Part shown: one piece after another, positions 7,451 through 13,971 of the stretch | How positions within the stretch are numbered: position 1 is the stretch's first letter | Layout: the number at the start of each line of letters is the position of its first letter | Origin: Prevotella sp. 885 | GTDB lineage: Bacteria; Bacteroidota; Bacteroidia; Bacteroidales; Bacteroidaceae | Length of the DNA: 36,571 nt | Assembly (NCBI RefSeq): GCF_002265625.1 | Contig: NZ_NOVE01000037.1 | Span: 1-36,571, forward strand | Reading direction: 5' to 3' | The notes under the pieces: model-generated | Told to the model about the DNA's origin: nothing | Databases searched by the model: none | The model's input: the letters and a program-made list of their open reading frames with translations, nothing else | Program-made: the position numbers and the translations under genes

Positions 7451-8344
7451 TTACTTTATTTCTACTTCATCGTTGAGGTCTTTCCAATTATTGATGGTCG
7501 CATCAAGATTCATCTTTGGCTGCATCTCATTGTACTTGAACCGTAACTCGTATTTTCCTCCAACCTTCATTGCTGGAGCAGTAATGTCGTACTCTTGCAA
7601 GGTCTCGTTAGGGAGCAAGAGGCGGAGATAGATATGAGAGACTGGGCTTCCCTGGATGGTTGGCATCAGTCGTATTACTTCCGATTGCAGGGTTGACTCT
7701 GTTGCCAAGATGGTAGGGAATTCCACTTCCGTAGGCTCCAAGCTCGGCAAGCCATAGTCGCCATCACCATTCTTCTGTGTTGGGAACAGACACCAGGCTG
7801 CATCTAATGCCTTACCACTCATTTCTGTACCTTTAGGTACATTCTCTATGATGATGGTCAGTTCGGCAAGCACGCTTTTAACAGGATTCTGTACCACATA
7901 GTTGCCTTCCTTGTTGTCAATCCTCACGTCGGTCACTCCGAAATAAGCATTATGGTTCACATCCTTAGGATTGGTCAAGCCTATCTGGATATTGTTCCAA
8001 TTAGTCAAAGCCCTGGTCTGGTCAGTGGTGAAGAATGGCTCTATGAGATTGGTAATAGCCAATATCTGATAATGCCCTTCAGGAAGAGCGAAGCGTTGGC
8101 TTGCCACCTCCTGCGCACAGCCATAATGTTTTTCCTCTACTAATGAACCGTCATCGGCATTGAATATCCAGAGTTTAACGTCCTTCACTTCCGTACCTTG
8201 GTCGGCTTCATCCGCCCAAGTGAGCGATACTGACAAACCACCCTCATCCTCACCATCATGAACATCATGGTCGCAACTTGCCAATAGGTATGGGACGCAT
8301 AACAGCACCCATAACCAAATATTAAATTTTCTGTTTGTTTTCAT
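7451..8344 (-). CDS. FimB/Mfa2 family fimbrial anchor subunit lipoprotein
   Basis: A 297-residue protein with lipobox LLASC (Cys about residue 24) followed by an acidic DHDVHDGEDEGG linker. SVSLTWADE, VKDVKLWIFNADDGSLVEEKHY, FALPEGHYQILAITNL and a C-terminal GGKYELRFKYN..INNWKDLNDEVEI match the FimB/Mfa2 anchor family (DUF1812 type). These sit in the outer membrane and control fimbrial length and attachment. The gene is preceded by the OmpA-like gene (18 bases) and followed by fimbrillins, which supports a real fimbrial assembly unit rather than isolated lipoproteins. Confidence 0.83.
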   Translation of the reverse strand: MKTNRKFNIWLWVLLCVPYLLASCDHDVHDGEDEGGLSVSLTWADEADQGTEVKDVKLWIFNADDGSLVEEKHYGCAQEVASQRFALPEGHYQILAITNLIEPFFTTDQTRALTNWNNIQIGLTNPKDVNHNAYFGVTDVRIDNKEGNYVVQNPVKSVLAELTIIIENVPKGTEMSGKALDAAWCLFPTQKNGDGDYGLPSLEPTEVEFPTILATESTLQSEVIRLMPTIQGSPVSHIYLRLLLPNETLQEYDITAPAMKVGGKYELRFKYNEMQPKMNLDATINNWKDLNDEVEIK

Positions 8345-8362
8345 CTTATCTTGTTTTATGGG

Positions 8363-9592
8363 TTACTGATTATTTTTATCTTTCGTCTCTACTCGGCGAG
8401 CTTTCTCTGCATTTTGAGTGCTGTCGCTTCCATTTCCTATTGTTGAAATGCGATTTGCCTCTATACCTTTTTTCACAAGCCAAGCTTTTACGGCTTCGGC
8501 ACGTTGGCGAGATATTCGCTTGTTGACAGCTACGCTGCCTCTTGCGTCACACCAACCTGTTACCGTTACCTTCATATTCGGATTCTCATTCAATGTTTTG
8601 AGAATTTCATTCAACCTTGCCTCTTCATTTTGTTGGATGTCGATACTATTGAAAGTGAAATATATGACAGGGAAGATCACATTAGCAGGTTCGGCAATAT
8701 CTTGTTCTATAACTTTTGTTTCTGCCTTATCTACAGTCTCTTTCCGATTGACCTCCTCCGAAGGAGATTGTTCTTGCTGTATAACTTCCGTTTGTGGAAT
8801 AGATGGAGTTTCAACCACCTTTTTCTTTTTGTTTGAGAGGTTGAATCCTAATCTGATACCACTTTCCCAAATGAAGTTGTTCTTATGTAGATGCTCAGGC
8901 ATTCCATCCATACTTTTCCCCGTGAGACGTGTCACCCCAGAATATATGCCAAGTTTTAAGCAAGAGGTTAGTTGATAACCAACCTGCAAATCTGCCCCAT
9001 AACCCAAATGCCAGTTGGTTGAACCTTTCATAACCTCAACACCGTCAGCTATTGTAAGAATAGCAGCCTTGGTTGTTATTGCATATATATGAGGTGAGAC
9101 AGCTAAATCCCATCGACTGTTAGCAGTCTTATGAAACAATCCAAGAAGATTGATATTTACTCTTGCTCCATATTGCCCCATCTTGACATGGCTTTTCAAA
9201 TCGGCATATTCCCAACTATCCATGCCCAAGACACTTGCTTTGTAAAGTACGCCATCGCTTCCTAACCAATAGTTACGTTCTACACAGCAGTCTTGCGCAG
9301 CTAAGTTCATTTCTCCATACTTGGCAGACAGCTCTGCCGAGAAAATGGAATTGAAACGATAGCCACCATATAAGCCAGCAGCCCAACCGAGGTACGTCTT
9401 GTCATGTCCGAAACTTGAGAAAGTAGAGAAACCGAAAGGCATTCCACCCTCAATACCGATGTACCAGCCTTGCGAAATAGTCTTTCCATCTTTTTTTGCT
9501 TCTGCTCTCGCAAAAGAAAATGGAAGAATAAATGCAAGTATTGCAACCAGCAACCGATTTTTTGTTGTCAAATAATTTATCATATCATTCAT
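8363..9592 (-). CDS. OmpA-family outer membrane protein (beta-barrel plus peptidoglycan-binding domain)
   Basis: This 409-residue protein has a signal peptide (to about residue 30, FSFARAEA). An N-terminal beta-barrel region follows (about 40-255, with GWYIGIEGGMPFGFS, GWAAGLYGGYRF and WESGIRLGFNL). A basic and then acidic linker (about 255-300) leads to an OmpA C-terminal domain (about 305-400: VIYFTFNSIDI, VTVTGWCDARGSVAVNKRISRQRAEAVKAWLV, ISTIGNG). The D..G....N..lS..RA..V...L segment binds meso-DAP peptidoglycan. It is the first gene of the leftward operon and resembles the OmpA/DUF3575-type proteins that head fimbrial loci. It could brace the surface structure against the cell wall. No strong TAnnTTTG box is visible directly upstream. 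Confidence 0.85.
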   Translation of the reverse strand: MNDMINYLTTKNRLLVAILAFILPFSFARAEAKKDGKTISQGWYIGIEGGMPFGFSTFSSFGHDKTYLGWAAGLYGGYRFNSIFSAELSAKYGEMNLAAQDCCVERNYWLGSDGVLYKASVLGMDSWEYADLKSHVKMGQYGARVNINLLGLFHKTANSRWDLAVSPHIYAITTKAAILTIADGVEVMKGSTNWHLGYGADLQVGYQLTSCLKLGIYSGVTRLTGKSMDGMPEHLHKNNFIWESGIRLGFNLSNKKKKVVETPSIPQTEVIQQEQSPSEEVNRKETVDKAETKVIEQDIAEPANVIFPVIYFTFNSIDIQQNEEARLNEILKTLNENPNMKVTVTGWCDARGSVAVNKRISRQRAEAVKAWLVKKGIEANRISTIGNGSDSTQNAEKARRVETKDKNNQ

Positions 9593-9679
9593 TCATTTTT
9601 TATCGTAAAAATAAAAATCTATCTCCAATTACAGGACAAGTATCCACCATAAAGCTAATTCATCCATTCTATCCGAAAC

Positions 9680-9925
9680 TCACTCCAGGAAATACAAGAG
9701 GTTTGTTAGGAAGATAAATATGGATGCAAAGAACAAATATATATAAAAGCGTTCCCTCTTGATGAAGTCACGAAAGCTATAGCGAGCCTTATAGTGATCA
9801 TCAAGATATATCCTGTACTCATGTATCATGGCATATCCCAAGATAATACCTAATATGAGTACAAACACCCCGATGATGATCAAGGCTAATTCTATCCTTG
9901 GCATAGTTTCTATTATTTCCTTCAT
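9680..9925 (-). CDS. Small two-helix membrane protein, unknown
   Basis: From the ATG at 9925 this gives 81 residues with two hydrophobic segments, LALIIIGVFVLILGIILGYA and FYIYLFFASIFIFLTNLLYF. They are separated by a basic/aromatic loop (HEYRIYLDDHYKARYSFRDFIKRER). A perfect TATATTTG box (9930-9937) sits immediately before this ATG, so the transcript would start at or just before it. The in-frame ATG at 9904, 13 bases after AAGGA, is therefore a serious alternative start. I do not recognise the family. It sits between the AraC-type regulator and the fimbrial/injection operon on the same strand, so it may be a small accessory of either. Confidence 0.55.
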   Translation of the reverse strand: MKEIIETMPRIELALIIIGVFVLILGIILGYAMIHEYRIYLDDHYKARYSFRDFIKRERFYIYLFFASIFIFLTNLLYFLE

Positions 9926-9929
9926 GTTG

Positions 9930-9937
9930 CAAATATA
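9930..9937 (-). promoter_or_regulatory. Bacteroidetes -7 box TATATTTG
   Basis: An exact match to the TAnnTTTG consensus of primary-sigma promoters in Bacteroidetes, on the minus strand, 4 bases before the ATG at 9925. No clear TTTG -33 element is seen 19-21 bases upstream, so the call is moderate. Confidence 0.45.
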
Positions 9938-9978
9938 GTGAATTTCCACGAAAGAAGGTGCAGTTTTTCACTGTACAA

Positions 9979-10034
9979 GTGTCGCATTCATACCAAAAAG
10001 GTGTCGCATTCGTAGGAATGCGACACCTTTTTGG
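9979..10034. promoter_or_regulatory. Long perfect hairpin with three GTGTCGCATTC copies (terminator and/or operator)
   Basis: A perfect 19-base inverted repeat (9993-10011 and 10016-10034) with a 4-base GTAG loop contains GTGTCGCATTC once in each orientation. A third, direct copy stands at 9979-9989. Read from the AraC-type gene (minus strand), the stem ends in a run of T residues, so it can act as its intrinsic terminator. The extra copy outside the stem is not needed for termination and suggests a binding site for a regulator. Confidence 0.7.
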
Positions 10035-10085
10035 CTGTTTTTCGATAAAAATTTTGCTTTTTCTTTGGTATTTTACGAAAAATGA

Positions 10086-11213
10086 TTATGCTGAATTTGT
10101 ATCATTTTGTGCTACATCTGTAGATTGGAAGTCTCTCCATTCTGTAGGAGAACAGCCTTCTTTTGTCTTGAAGATTCGGTAAAGATGAGTGCGACAAGAG
10201 AATCCACACTCGGCTGAAATGATGTCGTTGCTATAATCTGGATATTCCAACATCATCTTTTTTGCAGCGTTGAGACGTATCTCGCTGAGCCATATTCGGA
10301 AGTTAGAGTGCAAGCATTGATCGAAAAACAGGCTCAATTCGTTCTTTGATATACAAAGTGTACGAGAAAGCGTCAACATGTTTACATTACAATCCTTATA
10401 GCCCAAATCCATACACCATTGGTCAAGACTGTTTTGGATAAAGTCTCTGCGCTCCTCAGACAATTGCTGTAAAGGTTTTTTCTCTCCGCTTCGTTGATTT
10501 TCCTCTTCTTTATCCAATAGCTCTTCTGTTGGAATATAACTGCTGCCGAGAGCGATAAACGTAAGATTGAAGAACAACAAGGCAAGCAATACGGCAGGAC
10601 CTACTATATATAATAAGGTGGTAGAACAGATGGCAACTGGCATAGCGAGAACTGCGAGCCATAGAATGATTACACTTGCTCGGGAATATCTTACGTAAGG
10701 CAACAAATCCGTTGCCGCCATTGTCTCCAACATATTTTTACGCCTAATCATCTCCTGAATAATCATGTATATGCAATAGAAAACACTTACGCAAAACAGA
10801 GTCAGCATCAGATAAAGCCCCTCTCTGATATACAGGCTATGATGAAGACTGATACCCACGCAAAAGACCACAATGATGGCAGCATAAATGCCACTGCACA
10901 TCAGTATCATCTTTCTGAGGTTAGCACGGGTGGTTTCTATGTTGTAGATTCCTATGGAAATGAGCGAGAAGCAGGGGGTATAGAGGAGGATGTTGATGAC
11001 CGCCCCCAGATTATCGTGCATAGCACGGAACCCGAAAGTCATCTGCAACACATATTGTATCGCCAGTCCTATCAGGGCAGCAACGATCATCCATCGAGAA
11101 CGCTCATACCGCTTGTTCTCCCATCTTACATGCAGATGAGAGAGTGCTACGATGAAGGCATTGACGAGCATGAATATGAAGCATGCAAACTGAAATAGAA
11201 ATAATGAATCCAT
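10086..11213 (-). CDS. Membrane-tethered AraC-family transcriptional regulator (7TM N-terminus)
   Basis: In this 375-residue protein, residues 1-230 hold about seven hydrophobic segments (for example LFLFQFACFIFMLVNAFIVAL, AAIIVVFCVGISL and AVLLALLFFNLTFIAL). A charged linker (about 235-265) leads to a C-terminal AraC DNA-binding domain with two HTH units (about 275-365: MLTLSRTLCISKNELSLFF, and ISAECGFSCRTHLYRIFKTKEGCSPTEWR). This layout is common in Bacteroidetes, where the membrane part probably senses an envelope signal. It is encoded upstream of, and on the same strand as, the fimbrial/injection operon, with only a small gene between, so it is the likely local activator. It starts 7 bases after the AlbA-type gene. 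Confidence 0.88.
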   Translation of the reverse strand: MDSLFLFQFACFIFMLVNAFIVALSHLHVRWENKRYERSRWMIVAALIGLAIQYVLQMTFGFRAMHDNLGAVINILLYTPCFSLISIGIYNIETTRANLRKMILMCSGIYAAIIVVFCVGISLHHSLYIREGLYLMLTLFCVSVFYCIYMIIQEMIRRKNMLETMAATDLLPYVRYSRASVIILWLAVLAMPVAICSTTLLYIVGPAVLLALLFFNLTFIALGSSYIPTEELLDKEEENQRSGEKKPLQQLSEERRDFIQNSLDQWCMDLGYKDCNVNMLTLSRTLCISKNELSLFFDQCLHSNFRIWLSEIRLNAAKKMMLEYPDYSNDIISAECGFSCRTHLYRIFKTKEGCSPTEWRDFQSTDVAQNDTNSA

Positions 11214-11220
11214 ACGCTTC

Positions 11221-12834
11221 TTATCTTTTGTTTACTTTCTTGTATTTTTGATTACTTGCTGTAGGATTATCTGGATTAGTCATCTGCAAATATCCTGCTG
11301 CAACAAGGGAGGTGATGTATTTGGCTATATTTTTTGTATGATAGACAACACCGGCTCTTTCCAAAATTTCCCTACTTGTTCTTGGCACGCTACAGAAGTT
11401 TACTATATCCTTCTGTTTATTCGTCAATGGCACTCTTTTAGTGTCATGGTTAGTGTCATGGTAACTATGTATAGTGTCATGGTCTTCGGCAAAAGTGTCA
11501 TGGTCGGTGGCTAAGTCAGTGTCAGAGTGTCTAAGTCCAGTGTCATGGTCTTCGACTTGGGTACTTTTTTCATGGACTTCGTTACCGACTTGGTTACTTT
11601 CTTCTCTCCAAACCGTGATGACAAATTCCTGTGCCTTGTCATTATTCATAAATGTGACATTAACATCTTCATCCAGAGCACGAGTAATGCCGCTACCTAC
11701 ACCAGTGAATGGCAGCAAGTATATAGCATTGTTAAAAAGGAACATATTGCGAGGCATGGAAGTTCCAGCCTTGATGTCATCAATAGTGAGTCCGTTAGGC
11801 AATGCACCCGGACTGTGAATCTCAACACGATTGTCGAAAATGAAAATGCGAACAGGAGCTTTCATGTTCAACGAACGGTGTACAAGGCTGTTTACCGTGA
11901 ACTCAACCAAGCTTGTATAAGGTATTTCCAACTTACCCATACTGTTGAATTCATCTCCTACTTGCACATTATGCAGATTACGAGTGAAGAAATCCATGAT
12001 CGTGTCATATTGGTGAAGCAGATTTCCCTCCATATCTGCATCATTCACCTTGTCACGGAAAACCTTGCCGCCGATGCTGTTGCCAGCAAAACAGATGCAC
12101 TTGGCAGTCATCATTGGCATCCAGCGCTGGGTGTATTTGCCAAACAGAAGCATGGCAGCAACGGTCAGTGTACCATCTGGACGGATAAATCGCAGGTTGC
12201 GAAGAATCTTCTCACAGTCGTGCCCCTTAGCTATGGCAGAGCATATCATATCAAGTGATGCTTCATTAAAAGCGTCACCTGTCAAGCCTTTCTTTTCCAA
12301 CACTCTATCAAAACGGTTGCCCAAAAACTGCTTGATGGTCATTGCATCAAGGTCGTTGACAGTTGCATTCCTAACTCCAGCCTCGTCTGGAGCAAAACTA
12401 CCGCAGTCGGTCATCATTTCTGCAAGTTCAGCATTATCGAACACTTTGCGCTTGTCGGCACCATTCTTCACCCATACGATTCCCTTGTTGTCATGATAAG
12501 GCTTGTTGAGTCCTTCCTTCACAGTAGCAACAACCAAGTTGCCATCCTCGACCTCAACAGTATCTATCTTTATCAGAATGGATGGCACTACGTTTTCTGA
12601 AGCAATGTCACTCAACAAGTTGGTTGTTTCTTGTACCTCAGAATACGACAAGGCATTGGTTTCTCCGGTCTTATCCTTTATACCAACTACCAACTTGCCA
12701 CCATGTGAATTACTGAACGCCACTAACTCGCAGGCAATATCATATTTGTCGAGAATGCGTTCCTTGAACTGCACTCCCGACACCTCGCCAGCCTTTATCT
12801 GTTTCAATATATCGTTCATCATTCTTTGATACAT
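11221..12834 (-). CDS. AlbA/Schlafen-type ATP-binding transcriptional regulator with DHDT-repeat linker
   Basis: A 537-residue protein. An N-terminal AlbA_2 domain is at about residues 15-140 (E....K......cELVAFSNSHGGKLVVGIKD, and KPYHDNKGIVWVKNGADKR). The middle (about 165-410) matches the HATPase_c_4-like part (FTVNSLVHRSLNMKAPVRIFIFDNRVEIHSPGALP, GVGSGITRAL). A low-complexity linker rich in DHDT (about 430-467) precedes a C-terminal winged helix (LTNKQKDIVNFCSVPRTSREILERAGV). Such proteins are usually regulators; some sit in defence islands. The start at 12834 overlaps the XRE gene by 16 bases; the Met pair a few codons later (12822 or 12819) is equally possible. Cotranscription with XRE and perhaps AraC is likely. 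Confidence 0.85.
   Translation of the reverse strand: MYQRMMNDILKQIKAGEVSGVQFKERILDKYDIACELVAFSNSHGGKLVVGIKDKTGETNALSYSEVQETTNLLSDIASENVVPSILIKIDTVEVEDGNLVVATVKEGLNKPYHDNKGIVWVKNGADKRKVFDNAELAEMMTDCGSFAPDEAGVRNATVNDLDAMTIKQFLGNRFDRVLEKKGLTGDAFNEASLDMICSAIAKGHDCEKILRNLRFIRPDGTLTVAAMLLFGKYTQRWMPMMTAKCICFAGNSIGGKVFRDKVNDADMEGNLLHQYDTIMDFFTRNLHNVQVGDEFNSMGKLEIPYTSLVEFTVNSLVHRSLNMKAPVRIFIFDNRVEIHSPGALPNGLTIDDIKAGTSMPRNMFLFNNAIYLLPFTGVGSGITRALDEDVNVTFMNNDKAQEFVITVWREESNQVGNEVHEKSTQVEDHDTGLRHSDTDLATDHDTFAEDHDTIHSYHDTNHDTKRVPLTNKQKDIVNFCSVPRTSREILERAGVVYHTKNIAKYITSLVAAGYLQMTNPDNPTASNQKYKKVNKR
11441..11549. repeat. Five GTGTCATGGT copies inside the AlbA-type gene
   Basis: Exact copies begin at 11441, 11453, 11474, 11495 and 11540. 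All spacings are multiples of three, so each encodes the same HDT triplet on the minus strand, making the HDT/DHDT linker between the ATP-binding part and the winged helix. This is an in-frame coding minisatellite, prone to length change. Confidence 0.85.
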
Positions 12835-13034
12835 TCTTTGTTCAACAAATCGTTTACATCCACTTTCAGCAAATCAGAAATCCGTATTAAGGTTTCCAAG
12901 TCTGGTTGGCAAGTGTTGGTGCACCATTTAGAAATGGTTGCTTGGTCTTTACCCAACATTTCTGCCAACCACTTGTTTGAGCGCTTGGTTACTGCTAACA
13001 TTATCTTCAATCTGTTTACATCTTTCTTTGCCAT
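12819..13034 (-). CDS. Small XRE-family HTH regulator
   Basis: From the ATG at 13034 this gives 71 residues: MAKKDVNRLKIMLAVTKRSNKWLAEMLGKDQATISKWCTN, then QPDLETLIRISDLLKVDVNDLL, a textbook Cro/CI (HTH_3) domain with no effector domain. An in-frame ATG at 13163 would add a stretch of Phe/Leu/Tyr-rich residues unlike any HTH protein, so I reject it. The gene overlaps the AlbA-type gene, so the two are probably a translationally coupled regulator pair. It may repress its own promoter in the AT-rich region to its right. Confidence 0.85.
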   Translation of the reverse strand: MAKKDVNRLKIMLAVTKRSNKWLAEMLGKDQATISKWCTNTCQPDLETLIRISDLLKVDVNDLLNKECIKE

Positions 13035-13428
13035 ACTATATATATAAAATAGGTAAATACACTTGCAAAAGTACGAAAACAATTTCAGAAAAAGGAACAA
13101 TAGCCTCAAAATGTTTACGAAACATGCAAATAATTGAGTATTTCGCAATATTATTCCTTTCATTGATAATCATAAAATATGAGCGAAAAAGGTTGTTTTG
13201 GAGCTTTTTGAATTACTACAAACACAGAGAGATGACATAAATATCATTTCATTGACCTGCACAATCAAAAGATAAAATCGGAAATTTATCGTTGTTTTCA
13301 GTGTTAATTTATGTTTTCTCATGCTTTCATTTTGGGGTTTCTTGTTTTTGTTGTTCCTAATTTGTTTCTTTCGTCATTTTGCTATTTCAATTAGTGTTGA
13401 TTATCAGCGTGTTACAAACAATCAGTAA
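13035..13428. other. AT-rich intergenic region before the truncated conjugation module
   Basis: About 390 bases with no convincing gene. It must hold the promoter of the leftward XRE operon. Its right end abuts the cut end of the TraE remnant, so an ancestral recombination junction lies at about 13425-13435. I see no clear integrase gene, terminal repeat or tRNA remnant in it. Confidence 0.6.
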
Positions 13429-13518
13429 GATTTCAAGAAGAAGATCATGATGGTTGTTGGCGCATGTATCTTCCTCGTTGCTGCAGCCCAGGCTCTGCCT
13501 TTGTTCTTCGGCCTCTAA
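13429..13518 (+). pseudogene. 3' remnant of TraE (DUF4134 conjugation membrane protein)
   Basis: Only the last 29 codons survive. The frame reads KKIMMVVGACIFLVAAAQAL and PLFFGL to a stop at 13518, matching the C-terminal membrane helix (GACIFL) of DUF4134/TraE proteins, which lie directly before TraF in Bacteroidetes conjugation operons. An in-frame TAA (13426-13428) stands directly upstream, and the DNA before it does not look coding in any frame. The first two thirds of the gene, and traA-traD before it, are therefore missing. Confidence 0.7.
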
Positions 13519-13547
13519 TCTATCGTTCAAGCATTAAAGAATACATC

Positions 13548-13850
13548 ATGTCAGGAGAAGTAAACGAAAATCAGTATCTAAGCTATCCCATGTTCAAGGG
13601 TCTCCAGAAGCCCCTTGAATTTATGGGGTTCCAGGGACGCTACATCACCTGGGCAGCCTGTGCCATTGGTGGAGCCATCCTCGGCTTCATCATAGCATAT
13701 TGCATCCTCGGCTTTGTGGTTGGTCTTGTGGTTCTTGCTGTTTCCCTCTGTTCGGGAGCTGCTCTCATCTTCTTCAAACAGAAGAAAGGGTTGCATACCA
13801 AGAAGGAAGAGCATGGTGTGTTCATCTATGCTTGTTCGCATAGAATGTAA
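13548..13850 (+). CDS. traF: TraF-like conjugation protein (DUF4133)
   Basis: A 100-residue inner membrane protein starting at 13548 (MSGEVNENQYLSYPMFKGLQ; AGGAG-like sequence is not obvious, but this Met matches the family start). Two hydrophobic helices (ITWAACAIGGAILGFIIAYC and GFVVGLVVLAVSLCSGAALIFF) are followed by the basic KQKKGLHTKK tail. DUF4133 proteins are the TraF component of the CTnDOT-type mating apparatus (VirB3-like position). The gene lies between the TraE remnant and TraG, the canonical order. An ORF extended upstream to 13464 overlaps the TraE remnant and is rejected. Confidence 0.85.
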   Translation: MSGEVNENQYLSYPMFKGLQKPLEFMGFQGRYITWAACAIGGAILGFIIAYCILGFVVGLVVLAVSLCSGAALIFFKQKKGLHTKKEEHGVFIYACSHRM

Positions 13851-13971
13851 TCAAACAAAATTCAAACGTAAACAAATGAGCAAGTGTGTTGAAATCTGAA
13901 TAGTGTAAATCGGTAGGCTCACCCTCTCGCAAGGATGAGCCTATCTTCATTTGATAAAAGAGCAAATAACA

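Noticed and set aside
8418..8975. 185-residue plus-strand frame inside the OmpA-like gene
   Set aside because: Ser/Cys-rich shadow of a gene with clear signal peptide, barrel and OmpA domain on the minus strand.
11441..11549. Regular short repeats considered as a CRISPR array
   Set aside because: Units of 10 bases at irregular spacing, all in coding phase; no repeat-spacer structure.
11527..12258. 243-residue plus-strand frame
   Set aside because: Lies wholly inside the AlbA-type gene on the other strand and shows no recognisable motif.
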